This document shows, one piece after another, positions 1 to 5,110 of a stretch of DNA of 11,617 nucleotides. Position 1 is the stretch's first letter. Each line of letters starts with the position of its first letter. A program made the position numbers and the translations under genes. Origin of the DNA: STF1-138 sp035356975 (GTDB lineage Bacteria; Patescibacteriota; Patescibacteriia; UBA1558; S5-K13); assembly GCA_035356975.1 (NCBI GenBank), contig DAORGW010000028.1, forward strand, positions 1 to 11,617, read 5' to 3'. A model generated the notes under the pieces. That model worked only from the letters and a program-made list of their open reading frames with translations. It had not been told where the DNA came from and did no database searches.

Positions 1-69
1 ACAAGATTTCTTAATGACAAAAAATATCTTTCTACATTATATATTAAATTAAAAAAATATGTCAAATAA
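1..69 (+). CDS. C-terminal tail of an unrecognised gene (partial, cut by window edge)
   Basis: Reading from base 1 without interruption gives 22 residues ending TLYIKLKKYVK and a TAA stop at 67-69. The tail is lysine-rich, as many AT-rich-genome proteins are, and the stop overlaps the ATG of the next small frame at 59, which looks like a translationally coupled junction. There is too little sequence to recognise a family. A second frame open at the edge stops at 50-52, so which of the two is coding is a judgement from the neat overlap. Confidence 0.3.
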   Translation, partial: TRFLNDKKYLSTLYIKLKKYVK

Positions 70-235
70 TTTTAGTAGAATATTTAAAAGTATAAAAAAT
101 ATTATTTGTAATATAAAAAAAGAAAAAGATTTTTTATCTATTTACGGTATTAAAGGGTTGGAATTACAAAAAATTTTATTAAAAAAAGAAAATAATTTTT
201 TTGATGATTTTAATTTTGGAAAAATCAAATTTTAA
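59..235 (+). CDS. Possible small 58-residue protein, unknown
   Basis: An ATG at 59-61 opens 58 codons ending TAA at 233-235. The peptide starts MSNNFSRIFKSIKN and ends FDDFNFGKIKF. It is rich in Lys, Ile, Phe and Asn, has one Cys, and shows no signal peptide or motif I recognise. No Shine-Dalgarno site precedes it, but the core genes of this window also lack one. Its ATG overlaps the stop of the preceding frame, so it could be the last gene of an operon entering from the left. In sequence this AT-rich an open frame of this length can arise by chance, so coding status is uncertain. Confidence 0.35.
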   Translation: MSNNFSRIFKSIKNIICNIKKEKDFLSIYGIKGLELQKILLKKENNFFDDFNFGKIKF

Positions 236-245
236 TTTTTATCTA

Positions 246-275
246 TTGAATTTTTATGCGTGCTAGTGATATACT
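246..275 (+). promoter_or_regulatory. Promoter of the tRNA-Ala/tRNA-Arg unit
   Basis: TTGAAT (246-251), 18 bases, then TATACT (270-275) preceded by TG at 267-268, giving the extended -10 form TGnTATACT. The first tRNA begins 20 bases after the -10. The same TGATATACT element recurs in the minus-strand promoter at 2825-2817. Confidence 0.65.
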
Positions 276-295
276 TTTTTTATTGAATAATTTTT

Positions 296-372
296 GGGCT
301 CGTAGCTCAGTTGGCTAGAGCGTTTGCATGGCATGCAAAAGGTCAGGGGTTCAAGCCCCCTCGAGTCCACCA
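296..372 (+). tRNA. tRNA-Ala(GGC)
   Basis: A full cloverleaf can be folded by eye. The acceptor stem GGGCTCG pairs with CGAGTCC (362-368), including the G3-U70 wobble that is the alanine identity element. The anticodon stem TTTGC/GCAAA encloses the loop ATGGCAT with anticodon GGC. The T arm is AGGGG-TTCAAGC-CCCCT. Discriminator A369 is followed by an encoded CCA (370-372). It is co-transcribed with the tRNA-Arg that starts 4 bases later. Confidence 0.96.
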
Positions 373-376
373 ATTG

Positions 377-451
377 GTCCTCGTAGTTCAACGGATAGAA
401 CAGGTCCGTCCTAAGGACAAAATCTGGGTTCAATTCCTAGCGAGGATACCA
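377..451 (+). tRNA. tRNA-Arg(CCT)
   Basis: The acceptor stem GTCCTCG pairs with CGAGGAT (441-447), with a G-U at the first pair. The D arm is GTTC/GAAC, and the T arm is CTGGG-TTCAATT-CCTAG. The anticodon loop GTCCTAA gives anticodon CCT, reading AGG arginine codons. The anticodon stem has four good pairs and one G/A mismatch at its base. Discriminator A448 is followed by an encoded CCA (449-451). Confidence 0.92.
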
Positions 452-499
452 AGATAATAAGTTATAAATTATAAAATAAAAAGTTTTAGGTTATTTTAT

Positions 500-526
500 A
501 TATCCCAAGCGGATATTTTTATTTTT
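500..526 (+). terminator. Terminator of the tRNA unit
   Basis: ATATCC (500-505), a five-base loop CAAGC, GGATAT (511-516), then the T-rich tract TTTTATTTTTAT. It lies 48 bases past the tRNA-Arg. The stem is short but the T tract is good. Confidence 0.55.
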
Positions 527-584
527 ATATAAAGAAATATTATTTATATTTTGTCAAGTAGTAGATAGTTAATACAAATTTCTA

Positions 585-613
585 TTGACAAAAATCGTTA
601 TATAAATTATTAT
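585..613 (+). promoter_or_regulatory. Promoter of the 175-residue gene
   Basis: A perfect -35 TTGACA (585-590), exactly 17 bases, then TATTAT (608-613). The start codon at 649 follows a GGAGG Shine-Dalgarno site (639-643) with 5 bases between. The same -35/spacing/-10 combination occurs at 1892-1920. Confidence 0.75.
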
Positions 614-648
614 ATTATGAAAATTAAAAATATATTATGGAGGAATAA

Positions 649-1176
649 ATGTTAATAATAGTGAATTTGGATTTTTCAGTTCATGGAGATGAACACTTTC
701 TACAAAATCATGATTATCCACCATCCCCTTGGATAGTAAATAGAATACAAAATTCTATTTCCGCATCCGGACCAAGTAAGAGCTACGATCTTTTTATCAA
801 GTACAATAATAACTATAAGCCACAGTTGATTGGTGGAGAACCTGTCACTGATTGGACTGAATGCCCTAAATTGGTTATAGATCCAATGCCAGTAAAACTT
901 CTTCTTCCTGGAGAGGAAAAGAATAATTTTTTTAGTTTAAGATCTGCTACATCCGAAGTAGACATACTCATGTTTTTAGCTGTGTTATCAGAGCCATACG
1001 ACTATAAATTTCGTATAGATACTGGTGGTGCGGAAGTAATTCTTATGAAGTTTGGCAGAGACAAAATTTCTGTTTCTGGACATACTTTAATAAGAATGAA
1101 AAGGACGGGTTTTATTGATATTACCCTTGGAAAAAAACGTAAAAGGGTTTATCTTAATAGAGTTGTTAATTTTTGA
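649..1176 (+). CDS. Unknown 175-residue protein
   Basis: I do not recognise a family. The start is fixed by GGAGG five bases upstream of ATG 649 and by a consensus-like promoter at 585-613. The protein has no signal peptide or clear membrane segment. The N-terminal third is rich in Pro, Asn and His. The second half (from about residue 95) alternates hydrophobic and charged residues in short stretches such as VDILMFLAVL, AEVILMKF, FIDITLG and KRVYLNRVV, suggesting a beta-rich soluble domain with a basic C-terminus (LGKKRKR). The gene is a single-gene unit between its own promoter and a hairpin at 1183-1211. Its strong Shine-Dalgarno contrasts with the SD-less core genes to the right, which hints at a different expression class or acquisition. 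Role unknown. Confidence 0.85.
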   Translation: MLIIVNLDFSVHGDEHFLQNHDYPPSPWIVNRIQNSISASGPSKSYDLFIKYNNNYKPQLIGGEPVTDWTECPKLVIDPMPVKLLLPGEEKNNFFSLRSATSEVDILMFLAVLSEPYDYKFRIDTGGAEVILMKFGRDKISVSGHTLIRMKRTGFIDITLGKKRKRVYLNRVVNF

Positions 1177-1182
1177 TTATTT

Positions 1183-1221
1183 GGGGCTAACTACAATAAT
1201 AGTTTAGCCCCAATAGTATTT
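1183..1221 (+). terminator. Hairpin after the 175-residue gene, probable terminator
   Basis: GGGGCTAA (1183-1190) pairs with TTAGCCCC (1204-1211). CTA/TAG extends the stem across a one-base bulge. The strong GC stem starts 7 bases after the stop codon. The following tract (AATAGTATTTTATAA) is only moderately T-rich, so efficiency is uncertain. Confidence 0.6.
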
Positions 1222-1236
1222 TATAATGAGTTTTTA

Positions 1237-1298
1237 TTCAAATTGTTCCACTTGTCTTGCCCACGCTACCTAAATTGTTCCACGTGGAACAATTTGAA
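1237..1298. repeat. Inverted repeat containing a half parS and a full parS
   Basis: TTCAAATTGTTCCAC (1237-1251) is the exact reverse complement of 1284-1298. The right arm is half of the perfect parS palindrome at 1276-1291, so the left arm is a half parS (TGTTCCAC, 1244-1251) lying 32 bases upstream of the full one. It may be an auxiliary ParB contact or the remnant of a second site. Confidence 0.7.
1276..1291. promoter_or_regulatory. parS: parS site 1 (ParB-binding centromere site)
   Basis: TGTTCCACGTGGAACA is a perfect 16-bp palindrome matching the chromosomal parS core known from many bacteria (the GTTCCACGTGGAAC form is typical of Pseudomonas; Bacillus uses TGTTNCACGTGAAACA). The palindrome extends perfectly to 1272-1295. 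ParB loads here and, with ParA and SMC, segregates the origin region. No parA or parB is in the window. A second identical core occurs at 2462-2477. Confidence 0.88.
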
Positions 1299-1355
1299 TT
1301 TATATTTTAATTAAGCACTTTTTAAGAATATATAAATATAATTAAGGAGGAAATA

Positions 1356-1853
1356 ATGAAGCAAGGTTTAAAGACCTATATCGCAACAACATTGCCCAAC
1401 CTTATTCCCTCGTTAATATTTGGAACTTTTAATGAGGGAGTAATTGGGCTTGATCCAGTGCATCTTGGGATTTCTAGAATTTTAGCAATAACCTATAGAT
1501 TGCTATTCTCAGAGATTTTTTATAAATTGGTAGGCCGGGTTTTACTTAGATTTAACCACAAAAAAGGAGAGCCATTAAAATATTGGCTTATAAATAGCAT
1601 ATGCTCAATAATATTTTGGATAGGAATATACTTTATTACTTTGATTGTAATAGGAGTTTCAATAAATAAAATTGTAGTTGTAGTTATTTTGCCAATAATT
1701 TCTGCTTTTTTGTCTGGTACCCCAATAAGATGGATAGCGGATCAATTGATTAGATTTTTTAATATTCCAAAAGATCAAAAGTCAATTGATTACATTATTT
1801 CTGAAATAAATAATTTATTAAGAAATACAATGAGATTTAAAAAAAATGTATAG
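1356..1853 (+). CDS. AlaE-like small membrane protein (possible L-alanine exporter family)
   Basis: This 165-residue protein has four hydrophobic segments (about 8-26, 41-60, 80-101, 105-122) and a charged C-terminal tail. Its spacing resembles E. coli AlaE (about 149 residues, the DUF1144 family): an SR pair at the start of segment 2 (residues 40-41), a Tyr-Lys/Arg stretch after it (about 56-66), a Tyr-rich third segment ending in a Gly (about 91-100), and a final segment leading to D-x-x-x-R-x-F (129-135). AlaE exports L-alanine across the inner membrane. Substrate here is not provable from sequence. ATG 1356 is preceded by AGGAGG (1345-1350) at 5 bases. The gene is a lone unit between parS site 1 and a strong terminator at 1857-1888. 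I judged the match from memory of the family, not by alignment. Confidence 0.6.
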   Translation: MKQGLKTYIATTLPNLIPSLIFGTFNEGVIGLDPVHLGISRILAITYRLLFSEIFYKLVGRVLLRFNHKKGEPLKYWLINSICSIIFWIGIYFITLIVIGVSINKIVVVVILPIISAFLSGTPIRWIADQLIRFFNIPKDQKSIDYIISEINNLLRNTMRFKKNV

Positions 1854-1856
1854 AAT

Positions 1857-1888
1857 AAAAGAGTTCATAGAAAGTTTGAACTCTTTTT
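1857..1888 (+). terminator. Terminator of the AlaE-like gene
   Basis: AAAAGAGTTC (1857-1866) pairs perfectly with GAACTCTTTT (1878-1887) around an 11-base loop, ending in a TTTTT run. It starts 4 bases after the stop codon. Confidence 0.85.
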
Positions 1889-1891
1889 CTA

Positions 1892-1920
1892 TTGACACAT
1901 ACTTTAACATATGATATTAT
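1892..1920 (+). promoter_or_regulatory. Promoter of the 132-residue gene
   Basis: TTGACA (1892-1897), 17 bases, TATTAT (1915-1920). This is identical in both boxes and spacing to the promoter at 585-613. It begins 4 bases after the T run of the preceding terminator. Confidence 0.8.
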
Positions 1921-1949
1921 AAAGACATATTAATATAGAGGGAGGAACA

Positions 1950-2348
1950 ATGAAATCTATTAGTACATTACCAAAAGATCTTAGAGATTCTTGGGAAAAA
2001 GCAGAGCCAGTTGTTAAGCCATATTTAGATCAAATAATTGACACCCTTGAAAAACAATTTCCTGGCCGTGTTTTCAATGTGTTTTATACTTACTCAGTAA
2101 TGATGTTTTTTTATACTCCAAATACTGAGTTTGTTGTAGCAATGGTAATTCCAAAAAGTATTAAAATCTTTGGGTTTACCCTATTTTCTTACACTATATA
2201 TAAGAAGATTGTTGAAGTTTATCTTTCTGATGGCGGAAAGGTAGTTGGTAATATTCTAAATGAAAAGTATACCAAGTGTTTTGATGGTGTGGGTTATATT
2301 AACATTTTTGTTAAAGAAACCCTACCAAAATCAATTTATGATTATTGA
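1950..2348 (+). CDS. Unknown 132-residue protein
   Basis: I do not recognise a family. The start is well fixed: GAGGGAGG (1938-1945) lies 4 bases before ATG 1950, and a clean promoter sits at 1892-1920. The first 40 residues look like soluble amphipathic helices (LRDSWEKAEPVVKPYLDQII). Residues about 43-90 are aromatic and hydrophobic (VFYTYSVMMFFYT, FVVAMVIP, FGFTLFSYTIY) but broken by polar residues, so a peripheral membrane or compact beta/alpha fold fits as well as true membrane spans. There is a single Cys near residue 110. The gene ends 10 bases before a strong terminator (2358-2388), so it is monocistronic. It lies between the two parS sites and shares its promoter design and strong Shine-Dalgarno with the 175-residue gene. 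Confidence 0.85.
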   Translation: MKSISTLPKDLRDSWEKAEPVVKPYLDQIIDTLEKQFPGRVFNVFYTYSVMMFFYTPNTEFVVAMVIPKSIKIFGFTLFSYTIYKKIVEVYLSDGGKVVGNILNEKYTKCFDGVGYINIFVKETLPKSIYDY

Positions 2349-2357
2349 TATTATTTT

Positions 2358-2388
2358 AAACCCGGAAATTATCCCCGGGTTTTTGTTT
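2358..2388 (+). terminator. Terminator of the 132-residue gene
   Basis: AAACCCGG (2358-2365) pairs with CCGGGTTT (2375-2382) around a 9-base loop, followed by TTGTTT. This is a GC-rich stem in very AT-rich sequence. Confidence 0.85.
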
Positions 2389-2398
2389 AAATATAAAT

Positions 2399-2407
2399 TG
2401 TTCAACG
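2399..2407. promoter_or_regulatory. Degenerate half parS
   Basis: TGTTCAACG differs at one base from the first nine bases of the parS core (TGTTCCACG). It lies 63 bases upstream of parS site 2, mirroring the half site that lies 32 bases upstream of parS site 1. It could be chance. Confidence 0.3.
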
Positions 2408-2461
2408 CCAGCTATGCCGCACTCGATTCTTATGATTTACATTAATGATATAAACAAGAAA

Positions 2462-2477
2462 TGTTCCACGTGGAACA
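2462..2477. promoter_or_regulatory. parS: parS site 2 (ParB-binding centromere site)
   Basis: TGTTCCACGTGGAACA, a 16-bp palindrome identical to site 1. The symmetry extends to 2459-2480 with different flanking bases. It lies about 460 bases left of the DnaA-box cluster. Two identical perfect sites 1.2 kb apart are very unlikely by chance in this base composition. Confidence 0.88.
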
Positions 2478-2520
2478 TTTTTTAAATTTTGGCTTAAAAT
2501 AGACAAAAGATAGAATTTTA

Positions 2521-2575
2521 ATAAAACAAAAACTCCCCTTAGATCTAACTTTTCAGTGTTTTTATCTAGGGGAGT
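2521..2575 (-). terminator. Terminator of the minus-strand origin RNA
   Basis: On the minus strand, ACTCCCC (2575-2569) plus TAGAT (2568-2564) pairs with ATCTA (2544-2540) and GGGGAGT (2538-2532), with one bulged base. TTTTGTTTTAT follows (2531-2521). There is no T tract on the plus-strand side, so it is directional. Confidence 0.75.
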
Positions 2576-2673
2576 CAGCATTCCCCATTATTAGACCTAT
2601 TGCCAAAATGATATTTTTGTGTTAAAATAATCAACTTAGCAATTATCAATTTCATTCTTTTATTGAGGAACAT
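2575..2673 (-). CDS. Possible 32-residue peptide ORF within the origin RNA
   Basis: ATG at 2673-2671 opens 32 codons ending TGA at 2577-2575, exactly where the terminator stem begins. The peptide starts MFLNKRMKLIIAKLIILT, a short basic-hydrophobic helix of the kind seen in membrane-active small peptides, and ends NRSNNGEC. No Shine-Dalgarno site is evident. The neat placement before the terminator is the main argument for it. The length is easily reached by chance. Confidence 0.25.
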   Translation of the reverse strand: MFLNKRMKLIIAKLIILTQKYHFGNRSNNGEC

Positions 2674-2816
2674 TTGTTCTTTCTATACAATTGTTTAAAT
2701 TTTTTGTTGTTTATTCTCCGCTGTTTTTGGCGAGGAAATAGACTTTATATATTTTTTGTTTTTATTTTGATAAAACAATTATATAGAATATTATTTTTTC
2801 AATTTACTATATTATT

Positions 2817-2845
2817 AGTATATCATATTTAAATAAAAAAAGCAA
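2817..2845 (-). promoter_or_regulatory. Minus-strand promoter inside the origin region
   Basis: On the minus strand: TTGCTT (2845-2840), 17 bases, TATACT (2822-2817) with TG at 2825-2824, giving the extended -10 TGnTATACT also used for the tRNA unit at 267-275. The predicted start is near 2810. Confidence 0.6.
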
Positions 2846-2924
2846 TAGTCAATATTGGCTTATTTAAGCCAAAAAATTATTATAAAAAATTAGATTAATA
2901 ATTTTTTGACAAAATTGTCAAAAC

Positions 2925-3012
2925 TTATACACATATTGTTGATAAGTTTGTGGATAACTTATGTGCTTGAAATAAACTTATCCACAGGTTTATACACATA
3001 TTGTTGATAAGT
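2925..3012. repeat. 23-bp direct repeat pair framing the DnaA boxes
   Basis: Bases 2925-2947 and 2990-3012 are identical over 23 bp. Each starts with TTATACACA and ends with TGTTGATAA plus GT, so each copy is a pair of inverted DnaA-type boxes 3 bases apart. Between the copies lie the two perfect TTATCCACA boxes in inverted orientation. The array is therefore close to symmetric, as expected for an ordered DnaA assembly site. Confidence 0.9.
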
Positions 3013-3133
3013 ATAATGAGAATCCTGGTTGATAATTATATTTTTGTTAATATTAAAAATTTAAAAATTAATTATAATATTTAAATAAATATCTATAATA
3101 AACACAAATTATTGGGTCTAGAAAATAAATTTA

Positions 3134-3162
3134 TTGTTATATCATTTTATAAATGATAAAAT
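3134..3162 (+). promoter_or_regulatory. Promoter of pilT
   Basis: TTGTTA (3134-3139), 17 bases, TAAAAT (3157-3162) with TG at 3154-3155 (extended -10). The dyad ATCATTT/AAATGAT (3141-3147, 3151-3157) occupies the spacer and could be an operator. The start codon lies 36 bases after the -10. The leader has no Shine-Dalgarno site. Confidence 0.55.
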
Positions 3163-3197
3163 GTAGTTATTAACTTTTTAAATAAAAAACCAAACTT

Positions 3198-4241
3198 ATG
3201 GAATTAAATACACTATTAAAAAAATCGGTTCAGGTTGGCGCATCTGATCTTCATTTAGTTGTAAACAATAGACCATGTGTAAGAATAAGTAAGGTAATAG
3301 GTGAATTAGAGGAATTTGAAGAGATTAATGCACTAGAAATGAAAAAAATGATAGAAGCTGTTTTAACAACCAACCAAAAGAAAAAGTTTTACGAGGAAAG
3401 GGAATTGGATTTTTCTTATGATATAAGTAGCGTTGGAAGATTTAGAATAAATATTTGTTGGGAAAGAGACAACGTTGCGCTTGTTGCAAGAATTATAAAT
3501 AAAGAAATTCCGACAATGGATGATCTCGGTTTGCCAGAGGTTGTAAAAGGAATTATAGAACAAGAAGAGGGTTTAGTGCTTGTAACTGGTCCTACTGGTT
3601 GTGGAAAATCAACAACACTTGCTTCCATGATAAATAATATCAATGAAACAAAAGACGTTTCAATAATTACACTGGAAGATCCAATAGAATATTTATTTCC
3701 AAAAGCAAAGGCAATAATTACACAAAGAGAACTTGGTTCTGATATGTTAACATTTGCAGCCGGACTTAAACATGTTTTAAGACAAGACCCAGATATTATT
3801 ATGGTTGGCGAAATGAGAGATTTAGAAAGTATTGCTTTAACACTTACTCTTGCTGAAACAGGACATTTGGTTTTAGCAACTCTACACACACCAAACGCAT
3901 CACAAGTCATGGATAGAATTGTAGATGTTTTTCCGGCACATCAACAAGAACAAATTAGACTTCAGTTTTCAATGGTTTTAAATTGTATAGTGGCCCAAAA
4001 ATTATTACCAAGAAGAGATGGGGGAATGGTTGCTGCTAGAGAAATATTAATTAATACACCAGCTGTATCTAATATAATAAGAGAAAATAAGGTTCCTCAA
4101 ATAAAAACAGTTATGCAAACAAGCGCTGATAAAGGAATGATAACAATGAAACAATCTATAAAAGATTTGTATGAATCGGGCTTAATAGACGAAGATGTTG
4201 CTAAGGCAACGCTGGTTGATGATATAAAAATTGATGCTTAA
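3198..4241 (+). CDS. pilT: Type IV pilus retraction ATPase PilT
   Basis: A hexameric secretion-type ATPase that powers retraction of type IV pili at the cytoplasmic side of the membrane. At 347 residues it has normal PilT length and carries the whole signature set: ASDLHL at the N-terminus (15-20), Walker A GPTGCGKST (131-139), Asp box ITLEDPIEY (157-165), Walker B region DPDIIMVGEMRD (197-208), and His box TGHLVLATLHT (221-231). A degenerate form of the PilT C-terminal AIRNLIRE motif (NIIRENK, 292-298) points to PilT rather than PilB. It starts at ATG 3198 just right of the origin region, has its own promoter, and lacks a Shine-Dalgarno site. The GlmU-like gene follows after 44 bases. No other pilus gene is in the window. 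In CPR-type cells such pili serve in attachment and DNA uptake; that part is family knowledge. Confidence 0.96.
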   Translation: MELNTLLKKSVQVGASDLHLVVNNRPCVRISKVIGELEEFEEINALEMKKMIEAVLTTNQKKKFYEERELDFSYDISSVGRFRINICWERDNVALVARIINKEIPTMDDLGLPEVVKGIIEQEEGLVLVTGPTGCGKSTTLASMINNINETKDVSIITLEDPIEYLFPKAKAIITQRELGSDMLTFAAGLKHVLRQDPDIIMVGEMRDLESIALTLTLAETGHLVLATLHTPNASQVMDRIVDVFPAHQQEQIRLQFSMVLNCIVAQKLLPRRDGGMVAAREILINTPAVSNIIRENKVPQIKTVMQTSADKGMITMKQSIKDLYESGLIDEDVAKATLVDDIKIDA

Positions 4242-4285
4242 TATGTTTTGATTATTTTGATTTATCTAATAGATAGTTTTTAATT

Positions 4286-5044
4286 ATGAAAAAAATTGGA
4301 CTTATAATTTTAGCTGGAGGAAGAGGCACAAGAATGAATCAGGAAATTCCAAAAGTTTTAACAGAGATTAACGGAGTTTCTTTAATAGAAAAACTTTTAA
4401 GAGGTGTTGAAAAATTTTTTGACAAATTTGATATTTATATTGTTGTTGGGTATAAAGGTGAAGACGTAATAAATAAACTTGGCAGCGAATATAATTTTAT
4501 TTGGCAAAGGGAACAGTTGGGAACGGGACACGCCGTGATTCAATGCAAAGAAAAATTAAAGGGAAAATATGAAAATATTTTAATTTTATATGGTGATACT
4601 CCTTTTATAACAGAAAAAACCCTAAGATCTTTAGTGGATTTACATTTAGAAGATAACTCTATTTTTAGTATGATAACTCTTAAAATAGAAAATTTTGAAA
4701 ATGAAAATATTCTTTATTGGAAATTTGGAAGAATTATAAGAGATAAAAGCAACAATGTTACAAAAATTGTTGAATTTAAGGATTCTTCTGAATATGAAAA
4801 AAATATTACAGAGGTTAATCCGGCAATTTATTGTGTAAAAGATTTTTGGTTGTGGAATAATTTAGACAATATAAAAAATAATAACGCTCAGAGTGAGTAT
4901 TATTTAACGGATTTGGTGTTTTTGGCTAATAATCAGGGGATTGATATAAAAACATTAAGGGTTAATGATAGTATAGAATTAATGGGTATAAATAGTTGTA
5001 ATGATTTAGAAATCGCTAAAAAATCACATAAGTTTGATATATAG
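4286..5044 (+). CDS. GlmU-like nucleotidyltransferase, uridyltransferase domain only
   Basis: A nucleotidyltransferase of the GlmU N-terminal type, which makes UDP-GlcNAc from UTP and GlcNAc-1-phosphate for cell-wall precursors. Visible motifs are LAGGRGTRM (9-17) with PK at 22-23, QLGTGHAV (77-84), YGDTPFI (102-108), IVEFKD (161-166), EVNPAIYC (176-183; GlmU usually has N-T-G here), SEYYLTDL (203-210) and ELMGIN (231-236). At 252 residues it stops where the left-handed beta-helix acetyltransferase domain of full GlmU (about 456 residues) would begin, so it should lack the GlcN-1-P acetyltransferase step. The NPAI substitution and the missing domain leave open another sugar-1-phosphate substrate, so I give no symbol. 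ATG 4286 has no Shine-Dalgarno site. It follows pilT by 44 bases. Confidence 0.88.
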   Translation: MKKIGLIILAGGRGTRMNQEIPKVLTEINGVSLIEKLLRGVEKFFDKFDIYIVVGYKGEDVINKLGSEYNFIWQREQLGTGHAVIQCKEKLKGKYENILILYGDTPFITEKTLRSLVDLHLEDNSIFSMITLKIENFENENILYWKFGRIIRDKSNNVTKIVEFKDSSEYEKNITEVNPAIYCVKDFWLWNNLDNIKNNNAQSEYYLTDLVFLANNQGIDIKTLRVNDSIELMGINSCNDLEIAKKSHKFDI

Positions 5045-5050
5045 AACATC

Positions 5051-5079
5051 TTGACATTTTTATTTAATTTGTTTAGTAT
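5051..5079 (+). promoter_or_regulatory. Promoter of rplS and the downstream tRNAs
   Basis: TTGACA (5051-5056), 17 bases, TAGTAT (5074-5079). The start codon at 5111 is 32 bases past the -10, the same distance as in two island genes. This promoter overlaps the 5' end of the longer open frame of rplS and argues that the upstream 20 codons are not translated. Confidence 0.6.
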
Positions 5080-5110
5080 TTATATACTTATAATTAAAAT
5101 AGATTATTAT

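Larger units (their letters stand above)
2521..2810 (-). ncRNA. Candidate origin-embedded RNA of about 290 nt, class unknown
   Basis: The unit has a good extended -10 promoter (2845-2817) at one end and a strong rho-independent terminator (2575-2521) at the other, with no long ORF between. Internal structure includes an imperfect hairpin, TTCCTCGC (2737-2730) with GCGGAGAA (2721-2714), around an 8-base A-rich loop. Bases 2742-2738 (CTATT) could pair with AATAG (2600-2596). It does not show the CCA end of tmRNA or the conserved cores I know for RNase P or SRP RNA. 6S RNA is possible in size class, but I cannot demonstrate its long closing stem. The RNA would run away from the DnaA boxes and stop before parS site 2. 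It could instead be the mRNA of the 32-residue ORF at 2673-2575. Confidence 0.45.
2450..3197. other. oriC: Candidate chromosomal replication origin (oriC)
   Basis: This long gene-free stretch holds seven DnaA-box-like 9-mers between 2925 and 3035. Two are perfect TTATCCACA boxes in opposite orientation (2949-2957 minus, 2978-2986 plus). Two are TTATACACA (2925-2933, 2990-2998, plus). Two are TTATCAACA (2937-2945, 3002-3010, minus), and one is TTATCAACC (3027-3035, minus). To the right, 3031-3111 is almost pure A/T, a natural duplex-unwinding element. To the left lie a TTGACAA/TTGTCAA dyad (2906-2921), the perfect hairpin TTGGCTTA/TAAGCCAA (2855-2872), and a minus-strand transcription unit. 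parS site 2 is at the left edge. No dnaA or dnaN is in the window. The core tRNAs and rplS argue for a chromosome rather than a plasmid. Confidence 0.8.

Noticed and set aside
2260..2445. 61-residue plus-strand frame overlapping the 132-residue gene
   Set aside because: It runs through that gene's strong terminator in another frame, with no Shine-Dalgarno site or promoter.
2521..2810. tmRNA, RNase P RNA or SRP RNA
   Set aside because: No tRNA-like CCA end, no tag ORF, and none of the conserved core sequences I know for RNase P or SRP were found.
1244..3035. Plasmid origin instead of chromosomal origin
   Set aside because: parS plus DnaA boxes could occur on a plasmid, but the tRNAs, rplS, pilT and the GlmU-like gene in the same window make a chromosome far more likely; no plasmid Rep gene is present.
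3416..3910. Long open frame on the minus strand opposite pilT
   Set aside because: It lies entirely inside pilT, whose motifs are unambiguous, and the translated product has no family features.
4247..4275. Promoter in the 44-base gap before the GlmU-like gene
   Set aside because: A TTGATT exists, but no convincing -10 at the right spacing; co-transcription with pilT is as likely.
5051..5110. Hydrophobic 20-residue N-terminal extension of bL19
   Set aside because: It starts at a TTG that is the -35 box of a good promoter, is absent from bL19 proteins, and ATG 5111 gives the normal length.
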